From Neckera pumila (taxonomy: Eukaryota; Streptophyta; Bryopsida; Hypnales; Neckeraceae), in NCBI GenBank assembly GCA_963969595.1, contig OZ018411.1, positions 4,342,501 through 4,406,500 on the forward strand: a stretch of DNA of 64,000 nucleotides. Direction: 5' to 3'. Below, piece by piece: positions 25,260 to 35,088 of this stretch. Below the pieces are notes generated by a model. That model was not told where the DNA came from. It was given only the letters and a program-made list of their open reading frames with translations, and ran no database searches. Position numbers and translations under genes: made by a program. Position 1 is the stretch's first letter. The number at the start of each line of letters is the position of its first letter.

Positions 25260-26937
25260 TTAATTATAATCCACAAAAGCCTTGGGACTTTAGGGGTTAA
25301 ATTTGTCAAAGATAGTGAGCCTCCAATGGGGATATTTTTCATTCATTTGAGATCCGAATTTGGATTTTCTAGAATCTTTACCATGTATTCTTTTGGGCTC
25401 CTAATGACATAATTCTCAAATTATAATTCCATATCAATCAAAAAATTGATTAGTGATTTCCTGGTACAACTTCCAAGACACTTAGAAACTACCTAGTAAT
25501 TTGTTGGTACAAATTCGAAGTCAATCAAACTTGGCTTACTTATTTATTATAACTCAATCAAAATTGCTTACTAATTTGTTGTAACAATTGCCAAGAGAAT
25601 TTAAAGTCCAAGTACTGGTGACACACTTCTCATCTAATTTTACAATTTTTGATCAAATTACAACAATTCAATAAGCAATATTTTTTGTGGAGGTTGACAA
25701 CTTTTCCAAATACAAGTTTTTCTTCTACATTCAGTACATTGAAAAAAAACAAATCTCTAGCACTTGGTATTTAACATAGTACATTGTACAGGGATTGTTG
25801 CAAGAAAGACCAATTGTTTCTGTAGCATTTTGGAAAATTGGTTTTTGTCCAAAGCTATAACTTTTGATTTTTTTATGAATCCAATGCCAAAAAAAAAAGC
25901 ATTTTCTAGAGTTTTTGATTGTAATCATAATCCTTATATTTTTAAATTAAAAGAATCATTTATATTTAAAAGTCCCTTTTGTTAATTTGTCACAATCTGG
26001 ATTTAGTTGTTTTTTATACTATTGAGTGGTTGAAATTAATGACTTTCAGCTACAATTTCTATGGTATATTCCTATAGTAGGCAAACATATTCCTACCAAA
26101 GGGTATCTAAAAATACTTTATTTTATGTCCACCACATTTGTACAAACAGGCCTCCCTTGTGCGTGCGCTTCTAAACATTAGAGATGATTTTGACGAAATT
26201 TTCGAATCAAATCTCATCACTAAGCAATCCGTTCGCAAATGATCAATTTTTAGTTGCTTTGAAAATTGTGTATCTTATTTTTTATAAAATTAAAACATCT
26301 AAGGCTGTATTTTCTAAGCCAAAATTCTATGTCCAAATATCTGTAAAATACACCTCTAATAACAATTATTGCACCAGACCAATATTGCACCGGAAAGGGC
26401 CTATCCAAATGTAGAAAGTGGCTTGAAATCATACTTTTGAGTTTCAAAGATTAACATTGGATATGAACTTTGTAGTTGCTCTTTTCATATAACAACAAAC
26501 CAAGCTATTTCAAAAATGCAGGATTTTTCCTACATCATGAAACTAATCAAAGGCAATTTTGGCTTTCAAAAATTGAAAAATTTAGTTTTCCAATTGCCAC
26601 ATATCATGGAAATTTTCTCACTTGTACAGTTGGGTGACTTGGGTCCAATAATCTTACAAATTGCTTATTGTGCCATTGAAAGATTAACGCATAATATAGA
26701 ATACAATTGACATTTTTTTATCTTGCATAATTAACATTTAACTATTATGCAATCCCAATCAAGCATGCCAATTTTTAGCTTCAAAAAAGAAAAATCCTAT
26801 TTTTGATAAACTATTTCATTCAGTATTCATAGTTCTATATGATAATTGATTGAAAAATACTGGTAATGAATTTTTTTAATTGATTGCATAGATATGAAGG
26901 AAACATCTTTACACACATTAAAAACGTCCCATTTAAT

Positions 26938-27181
26938 ATAAAAAAATATGATCTATGAAGAGTGCAATGTGAGATGTCATATGACCAAACTTTGTAAAAT
27001 AGATATCTTTATATTTTAACTAAATTTTGCTATTTGACCCTCGCATTGTAACTAATTTTGTACATTTGAATATGATGGTACATTTACTTTTCCAAAATTT
27101 CATTAAAATATAGAGATATCTATTTTACAAAGTTTGGTCATACGCCACCTTACTTTGGATTCTTTATAGATCATATTTTTG
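26938..27181. mobile_element. Fold-back element beside TTAA copy C
   Basis: The left arm (AATATGATCTATGAAGA ... CATATGACCAAACTTTG) and right arm (CAAAGTTTGGTCATACG ... ATAGATCATATTTTTG) pair over roughly 80-110 bases. A 27-base core around TGACCAAACTTTGTAAAATA is perfect. It ends four bases before the TTAA of the next element. Confidence 0.7.
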
Positions 27182-27189
27182 TTACTTAA

Positions 27190-28113
27190 TCCCTAAAGGA
27201 CCAGCCTGCTATTTTTAGCAACATAGCAATTTTGGGCAGGTACCTGGGACTAAATATTTTCATATTTTAAGCTGAAATTTTAATACAAGGTGGGGACGAT
27301 GAATAACTTTCAAGTGCACTAAATTTCATGACATTTCAAAATAGGAGTCAAAAGTTATGGACTAACATGTGACTTTTTTCACCAAGCGGGCAATTTGGGC
27401 AGGTATAAAAAAATCACTTTTTTCAAAACTAAAAATTTGAAATTGGTTTTTTAGAGTGATATATACACGGGAAGCTTTAATTCATTCCATTTTGATGAAT
27501 GAGTAAAAAGTTATGAGGTTTTTTAGTTTGTGGGTAGTTACGGATTCTTTACTTTGATATGAACTTTGAAGTTGTTTATTTAACTCAATTTTTAATATTT
27601 TTTGAAAAAAAAAATCATAAGATTTAGGTTGTTTATTAGAACATCACAACCATGGAATTGACATTTTTCAATTCCATAGTTAAATTCTTAACAATTTAGT
27701 ATTTTGGATCATTCTCTACTTCTTTCTACTTACTATTTTTTTGGTATATGTTGTACAATTCCAAATTATTTGAAAATTTTTAAGCATGTAGCCAACTTGT
27801 TTAGGAAAAATAACTTAAAGAAGCACCACCATTTTGGACATTTTTTCATACAAATGTGACCCTGTGAAGTGCAGCTGCCTTGTTTTTGGCAGGAACAAAA
27901 AAAGGATTTTTGCCAATTCAAATGCTAATATCTTCCAATCCGCATGGCAAAAGATTCTCAAATTTTTTCCACATCTTCTAAAACAAGTTTAGTATAAGAT
28001 CCTATGGTTACATGTGTGAAAAAAGTTTTTTTTTCAAAAATTTGATATTTGTACTAAAAATGGAAGTTTTTGAGTGTTTTCGGTAAAAACATAGTCATGG
28101 AACTTTTTAGGGA
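27190..28113 (+). mobile_element. TTAA-flanked TIR element, copy C (subfamily 1)
   Basis: The left end is TTAA-TCCCTAAAGGACC, and the right end is CTTTTTAGGGA-TTAA, running straight into CCCCTAAAC. The right-hand TTAA is therefore shared with a second, partial element end. The body is 924 bp. It contains two related internal segments, each with a (G)TCAAAAGTTATG or GTAAAAAGTTATG core. No transposase frame. Confidence 0.8.
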
Positions 28114-28771
28114 TTAACCCCTAAACATCTCAATCCTTTTCTGAATTTTTACACATTTTTGCTTATATCTTTGTAAAGAAATATCATTTACTAGAATTTC
28201 ATGAATTTGATCATTAAGGAAGGTTGTCTTTTCTAGATTCAAGTATCAGTACATTGGATGAATGAGAAGTTAGTTGGATGAAGTAGTGCCTGAAAGGGCT
28301 CTGTTCTTTGTCCAAAATATGGACGTTGGAGCGCTCTGAGTTAATGGGGTGCTTTTAATATGAAAGATGTGCATATGAATGTTTCCTACATATTTATGCA
28401 ATCTAATTTATCACCGATGTTTTTCAGTCAGAATCATATAAGACCATGAATATTAAGTGAAACAATTCATCAAAAATGAGGTTTTGCTTTTTTGAAACTA
28501 AAATTTGGTATACTTGATTGGGATTGCGTAAGAATTGAGTGTTCTTATACAAGATGAAAAATTCCAATTATATTAGAATTAATTGTAAAGTGTGTGAAAT
28601 GAATAACTAAGAGCTGGAGTTTGAGAAAAACACAAGACAAAATTCCTTGAAGCACCCAAACTGGGGTGTCATTGTGTTTCTTTTAGACTATTCTTAATTA
28701 AACTTTCTCTGATATCCCTTTTTCAAACTAGGATTTTGCTTACGATTGATTCTATTCTACATTAGAGTTAA

Positions 28772-29955
28772 CCCCTAAAGGACCAGCATGCGTTTTTTGG
28801 CCGTATAGAAATTTTGGGCAAGTACGTGTGACTAGAGATATCCATATTTGAGGCTGAAATTTTAATAGAAGGTGGGGACGAGGAATATCTTCATGTGTAC
28901 CAAGTTTCATGACATTTCAAAATACGAGTCAAAAGTTGTGACCTAATATGCAACGATGCTAGTATGTGAGCCCGAAAATGCAAGCTTGTGAGCATTGAGC
29001 CTACAATATAGGTACCTGTAATATAGATACCACACACTATAGAAGGTGTATGTATCATACACACTTAAAATATGAATATTTATAACATATATATACTACA
29101 ATCATAGACAGTTTCTATAATATATACACCTATAACATAGGTGTGTAGTATTCTAGGCTCATGGGCTCACAATCCTATGCTCACATAATAGCAACCCTCA
29201 CCTAATATGTTATTTTTTTTCGTAACTGGGCAGTTTGAGCAGATCAGAAAAAATCATTTTTTCCGGAATTTTTTTTTTGAAATTGGTTCTCTACATTTAA
29301 TATATACTTAAAAAGCTTTGAGTCATTCCATTTCAATCAGTGCGTCAAAAGTTATGAGGTTTTTTAGTTTGCGGGCAATTATGGATTCTCTACTCTAAAA
29401 AAAACTTTAAAGTCGTTTATTTAACTCAATTTTCAATATTTTTGGAAAAAAATAAAATCCTAGGATGTAGATTGATTATTACAACATTACAACTGTTGGG
29501 ATTGGCATTTTAATATTCCATGATTAAATTTTTAACAATTTAGTATTTTGAATAATTTTCTACTTCTTTCTACTTACTATTTTTTTCCTATATGTTGTAC
29601 AATTCCAAATGATGTGAAATTTTTCAAGCATATAGACAACTTGTTTAGGAAATTGAATTCAAAGAAGCACCATCTTTATTGGCATTTTTTCATTGAAAAG
29701 TGAGCTTGCAAAGTGCAGCTGCCCAATTTTTTGCAGGATTGAAAAAATGGTTTTCAAGACTTTGAATGCTTATATCTTATGATCCACTTAGTGGAATTTT
29801 TTGAAATTTTTACCACATGTTTTCAAAATATCATACTACAAGATCCTATGGTTACATGTGTCAAAAGTTGTTTTTTTCCAAAAATTTGGTAGTAGTATTA
29901 GAAATGGTAGTTTTGGAGCGTTTTTGGTGATTGCATAGTCATGAAATTTTAGGGG
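28772..29955 (+). mobile_element. TTAA-flanked TIR element, copy D (subfamily 1), with nested MITE
   Basis: The ends are TTAA-CCCCTAAAGGACC and AATTTTAGGGG-TTAA. Apart from a 249-bp insertion at 28951-29199 it is collinear with copy E at 52938. Non-coding. Confidence 0.82.
28951..29199. mobile_element. 249-bp MITE nested in copy D, with 10-bp target duplication
   Basis: ACCTAATATG flanks the insertion on both sides (28941-28950 and 29200-29209). The related copy E has this decamer only once (53107-53116), so the site before insertion is preserved. The ends are inverted repeats (GCTAGTATGTGAGC and GCTCACATAATAGC). Target duplications of 9-11 bp are typical of Mutator-like elements. Confidence 0.8.
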
Positions 29956-30552
29956 TTAATTGTAAAGTGAACCCCAATTTGTACGAGGGGATCAAAAGAA
30001 AGCTTAACTAAAGATAGTACAAAAGAAACACAACACCAAACTCCATGACACCTCAATTGAAGTGCTTCAAGGAATTTCGTCTTGTGTTTTTCTCAAACTT
30101 CAGCTCGTGGTCCCTCATTGCACACACTTTATGATTAACTCTATTGTGCAAAAAACTTTGAATGGCAGTTTGTAAGATTATTGGACCCTACTGTACCCTC
30201 AACGCCTGTCCTGTACAGACTACAGGTACAATCAGAAATAATACGAAGTACAATCAAGTGAACTCCGTTGTTCTCCGAAAACTGCAAGCAAACTGCATTT
30301 CCAGTTCGACATCCCCAACAGGCATTTCAACATCTCGATCCGCACCTCGATACAGACCTCGAAGGCTCTTTCCCTTCCATTATGCTGCTTTCTCTCCCGT
30401 CTTGCTCTTCTCCGTCGCCGTCCCGCTCGCTGGTTACGTCTGGCGCTCGCAGCACCATTTTGTGTGCGTGAGCTCACGGCGGCACTTGCGTTGGCATACT
30501 GACACTTTCATTTAGCAGCTGCGGCTCTTTTTTTCCATTTGCGCTCTAAAGC

Positions 30553-32927
30553 ATGGCACGCCGCAGTCGGGAACCGAAGCGGGCAGCACCAAACCCTAAC
30601 CGAGTGGTCGCCATGGATCTGTGCGTTGCTGTCGCTTGCTTGCTGTTGTTGTGCGTCACCCCCGTGCAAGCGTTCTACTTGCCCGGGACGTACTTGCATC
30701 CCTACAAGAAAGGCGCCAAGCTGGAGGTCAAGGTGAACTCCATCACGTCGATTGAGACGGAGCTCCCCTACTCGTACTACTCGCTTCCGTTCTGTAAGCC
30801 CAAGGAAGGGATCCAGAAAGTCGGGGAGAATATCGGGGAGCTTCTCATGGGAGATCAGATCGAAAACTCGCCGTATAAGTTTCAGATGAAGATGGACCAG
30901 GACGATGTGAAGGTGTGCGTCGCGAATGCGCTCACCGACGGCGATGTGAAGCATTTCCGGAAGCGCATCGATGATTATTACCAGGTGAGGTTTTCCACGA
31001 TCGCTTCGTGAGGAGTGGGCACTCCGTTTAAAAGTCTGGTAAGGATGTTGTGTTCTCCTTTCTCGTTTTTAGATACGTGCATTCGAAGGTGTCTATCTAC
31101 GTATCATTTTCCTTGTGTTGTCTGGTTTGGGAAGCAAATTAAGAATTTCGTTGGAAAAAGGTTTGATTCGCAGAGGAGCTGGTTAGTCATTGGAGAGGAA
31201 GAGATACTGAGCATTTTTTTGAATGTGATGCAAATGTTGTGGTTTTGGTTAGTCTGATTTAGTCTTTAAGCGTTTGTTAGGCTGGTGATGGAAAGCATTT
31301 TGATAAGCGGTTCGATGATTATTGTCAGGTGAACATGATGCTGGACAATCTGCCGGTCTCTCGCTATACCAAGCAGAAGAACTCGGACAATTTGTTGCGG
31401 TGGACGGGGTCACCGATTGGGTTCAAGCTGGAGAGCGACAAGCAGCATTATGTTTATAATCATTTGAAGTTCAAAGTGTACGTGCATCCTTATGAGAAGG
31501 ATGCTTCTTCGGGGGCGGTTTTGGGGACTGGAGAAGGCTTGGACGCCATGCCTGCTGCGACACAACAGGACTTGACGGGGACGTTCATGGTAGTAGGGTT
31601 TGAGGTCGTGCCTTGTTCTGTCGTGCGTGATGCGAAAAGTGCTGACTTGCTGTCAGAGAACGGCCTTCTTCCGGGGTCTGATTGTGATCCTGATAAGCCG
31701 CACCAGCCGATCAGGAAAGGAGAGAGGATTGTGTACTCGTACAGTGTGCATTTCGAGGACAGTGCAATCCGGTGGCCGAGCAGATGGGACGCGTATTTGA
31801 AGATGGAAGGCGCAAGAGTTCACTGGTTTTCCATTTTGAACTCGCTTATGGTTATCGCCTTCCTTGCCGGAATCGTGTTTGTGATTTTCCTTCGGACGGT
31901 GCGGCGGGACTTGACGAAGTACGAGGAGTTGGATAAGGAGGCGCAAGCGCAGATGAACGAGGAGCTTTCTGGATGGAAGCTGGTGGTGGGGGATGTGTTC
32001 CGGGCACCAGAAAACCCTCAGTTACTCTGCGTTGTGGTTGGTGATGGAGTGCAAATCCTTGGGATGGCTGTGGTGACGATCCTGTTCGCTGCTCTGGGGT
32101 TCATGTCGCCTGCGTCGCGAGGGATGCTATTGACGGGGATGGTGTTGTTGTATTTGTTCCTGGGTATCATTGCCGGGTACGTGTCTTCACGGCTGTGGTG
32201 CACGCTCAAGGGGACGCAATCTGGATGGAGACCTATCGCGTGGAAGACGGCCTGCTTTTTCCCCGGAATTGCGTTTACAATACTCACCATCCTCAACTTT
32301 CTCTTGTGGTCTCGTGAGAGTACGGGTGCCATCCCTATCTCGCTCTACTTCGTCCTTCTGCTGTTGTGGTTCACCATTTCTGTGCCGTTGACCCTTCTCG
32401 GGGGGTATCTTGGTGCCAAGGCTGAGCCGATCACCTTCCCGGTGCGAACGAATCAGATTCCGCGAGAGATTCCTCCCCAGCGGTATCCCTCATGGCTGCT
32501 TGTGCTTGGTGCTGGAACTCTGCCCTTCGGTACTCTCTTCATCGAGCTCTTTTTCATCATGTCCAGCATCTGGATGGGACGGGTGTACTACGTGTTCGGG
32601 TTTCTGTTTGTGGTGTTGATTCTGCTGGTCATCGTCTGTGCGGAGGTGGCGGTGGTGCTGACGTACATGCACTTGTGTGTTGAGGATCATCGGTGGTGGT
32701 GGAAGTCTTTCTTCGCTTCCGGGTCCGTTGCTCTCTACGTGTTCTTGTACTCGATTAATTACCTTGTCTTTGATCTGCACAGCTTGAGTGGACCTGTGTC
32801 CGCGGTTCTGTACGTGGGATACTCTCTCCTCATGGTGATTGCCATCTTGTTTGCCACGGGCACCGTCGGGTTCCTCACGTCCTTCTACTTCGTGCACTAC
32901 TTGTTTTCGTCGGTGAAGATCGATTAG
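30553..32927 (+). CDS. Transmembrane 9 superfamily protein (nonaspanin, TMN)
   Basis: Nine-pass membrane protein of the Golgi and endosomal system. Two exons, 30553-30984 and 31329-32927, join in phase at DDYYQ/VNMMLDNLP, giving 676 residues. The ATG at 30613 (sequence GTCGCCATGG) starts a classic signal peptide, MDLCVAVACLLLLC...PVQA, cleaved before FYLPG. It may be the true start, and the upstream ATG adds only 20 basic residues. Family marks are FYLPGTYLHPYKKGAKLEVK, LPYSYYSLPFCKP, GDQIENSPY, then TM1 after HWFSILNSLMV near residue 310. Eight further hydrophobic segments follow, and the C-terminus SVKID carries the KXD/E Golgi retention motif. The sequence is closest in style to the plant TMN7-12 group, several members of which are intronless. 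The single 344-bp intron ends in a diverged copy of the exon 1 end. Codon use is GC-richer than the surroundings. Confidence 0.96.
30937..31328 (+). repeat. Duplicated exon end at the 3' edge of the TM9SF intron
   Basis: The last 48 bases of exon 1 (30937-30984, ending GATGATTATTACCAG before GTGAGG) recur, diverged, as the last 48 bases of the intron (31281-31328, ending GATGATTATTGTCAG before GTGAAC). Roughly three quarters of positions match. The second copy is preceded by TTGTTAG, a possible acceptor. Its translation, AGDGKHFDKRFDDYCQ, stays in frame with exon 2. Confidence 0.85.
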
Positions 32928-35088
32928 AGGTTTTCCTGGAAGGTTCTTTCCTTGGCAAGTAGGCTAGTATTGGTTTTTGGGATCCATACTTGCTAGGTTG
33001 CACCTTACTGAAACTCTCCAATTTCCAGATGTGTATTTAGGTTGTCATTAGCTTTTTAAATGGAGTTTCTCTTTATCTAGTTTAGTTAGAAAGCAGAGGC
33101 TGTAAGAGCAAGAAGCGAAGACTGGGCCAACATTCTTCCTTGACAGGTTGTATGAGAAGGTGAGTACTTTCAATTTATTACATAAAAGATTACTTCTCGA
33201 TTTCATCCAAATGTGTTGATTTCTCGTTGTTTATCTGTGAGGCCATCGCTGGCAGTTATTTTTTACTTGATATGAACCTCTTCTTCTATTGTCCTGCCAT
33301 GTTATTTGGTATATGGCTGCGGGTGCCTGGGTAGTTGGAGGCTAAGCGGCTCAACTGAAGGATGCTCGAGTTCAGGTAACTTTAGATATGGTCAGGGGAT
33401 GTTCTTACGGCTGTGGGCTCTACTTAAGTTATTTCCACTGAGCAATGCCTGTATCTGTATTTGAGTTCTACATAATGAGGTAGATCAGGAATTCATGATT
33501 TTGGTTTGCATGTTGAGATCCAGGACCTGCTTGGCAATTCTCATGGTGATTACTGCACTGAAAAAATGCTTGCTAAGCTATGAGGAATTTGATTTGCATG
33601 TGTTTGTGTTGTGTGACGACTTTAGAAATCTGCATAGACAACTTCCCTTTGTTTCTGAACTTCATAATCTGGACAACACAAATTTGATAGCACGCTGCTC
33701 TGACCAGATTACGTAGTAGTGCCTTTTCATCATGCATTCTAACTTATTGCCCAGTGCTGAGACTTCTTATAACTAAGGTAGTCAAAGCATGGGCTTCTGG
33801 TATTGTTGTGTATGTGCATACAAGCTCTAACTTTAGGCTTGATAAAAAGGTGAGATTTTTCTATTAAGATTATCAAAGAGATTCTGGTGCTTGTGCCTTC
33901 ACTTGACAGCGTACATGGAGTGTAAATAATAGTTTATGACTAATAAGTGTCTGGTGAACTCGTCATCTGGATTTAAATATCGTTTAGCACTCAACAATGG
34001 AATGTATGGAATGTAAGGTGGGCACCCCCAATCTGCCACTTTTTGCTACTGTGCCTACTTACTACTCCGTAATACTTTATTAGATTGGTCAAATTTTCAT
34101 ATTTTCAATTTGGACTAATACCGGTACTAGAGTTGGAGTGAAATTAGTTTAAAATAAACGTGCCCACTTGGGGGGTGGAATGAAAGATGCTGGCTCACTT
34201 TGAAGCTGGCGCCTGAAGTGGAGCTGCCATGCGCAACATGCAACATTGCAAGGGGGGTAAGTTTAATCAGTTGGATTTAATTAACTGAACAATTTGTTTA
34301 AATTAATTTGGTCATGGTATGAATCTATTGTACTATCAATCAGAGTGAAGGTTTATTATAGCAATATCTTTTAACAATTCAAGAGGCCCTTCATGTTTTT
34401 CTAGCAGTGTTAGCAGGTCCTATGAGGACTGTCATTTGTGCAATTTTTTATTTATTTTTTATCAGTACATGCAATATTAAAAAATACATACAGTATTCAA
34501 ACCAAATTATTTTATCCTTTTTAGGGGTGGGTTACATGTAAGTCAAATATTCAAAAGGAGGATTGTTAAGTGACCTAAATATGACATAATTGTTGAATCA
34601 AAGATCTTAGTACGGTGTGGCTACAAAAAATTGGGAGTACTTTAGAAATTCAAAGTGAAAATGAAATTAAATGGGATTGTAAGTTTTCAAGAATTAAACA
34701 ATAAATTACGAATTGTCAAAGGTATACCTACAAGTGACAATGAACTGCCCTTGAAGTACATCCTTGGAAGCACAAAATGTTTTGACTCCTATTTGTTGCT
34801 TTAAAAACTCTTTTTATTTCCTATTATTACTTTTGAAATTTTTTACTCTATGGTTATTTAATGAAGGAAAACAGATATTATGTTGTTACTTTATAGTTCA
34901 TTTTATATTTAAGTCTATTATTCAAAAAGCATCCAAAGTTTGCAAATGCATGTATTCTTTTGACTTCAATTGTGAAGAATTGATGATTTCTCTTTTAAAT
35001 TGATCCCAATTATAATGGCCTTAGCTAATGACTCCTTTCACATACTATGTACCAAGTTCTTTATAGTCTAAAATGTATTTAAAGATTG
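32928..35088. other. Intergenic region between convergent TM9SF and DCD genes
   Basis: The 3' untranslated parts of both genes must lie here, as the genes point at each other. I see no further coding exon, RNA gene or clear transposon. A distal exon of the DCD gene could be hidden in this stretch. Confidence 0.5.

Larger units (their letters stand above)
28565..30150. repeat. Inverted pair of about 150 bp flanking TTAA copy D
   Basis: A block at 28565-28720 (TTTGAGAAAAACACAAGAC, ATTCCTTGAAGCAC, GGGGTGTCAT, TGTTTCTTTT) recurs in reverse complement at about 29965-30150. The pair brackets the transposon copy at 28772-29955. It may be the arms of an older fold-back element into which the TTAA element inserted. 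Confidence 0.65.
22935..30552. other. Gene-poor, AT-rich repeat block
   Basis: Some 7.6 kb without a recognisable gene. It contains three TTAA-flanked transposon copies (24354, 27190 and 28772), a solo right end near 25276-25298, an inverted repeat at 26938-27181 and a nested MITE. The last 400 bp are GC-richer and are the likely promoter and leader of the TM9SF gene. From about 23990 to 24353 the sequence resembles the right part of the 24354 copy, suggesting a second degraded copy. Confidence 0.6.

Noticed and set aside
30162..30515. 117-codon frame just before TM9SF
   Set aside because: Lies in the GC-rich promoter and leader, with no conserved motif and no splice link to the gene.
32490..32897. 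135-codon minus-strand frame
   Set aside because: Antisense shadow of the TM9SF membrane domain; His/Gln-rich nonsense composition.
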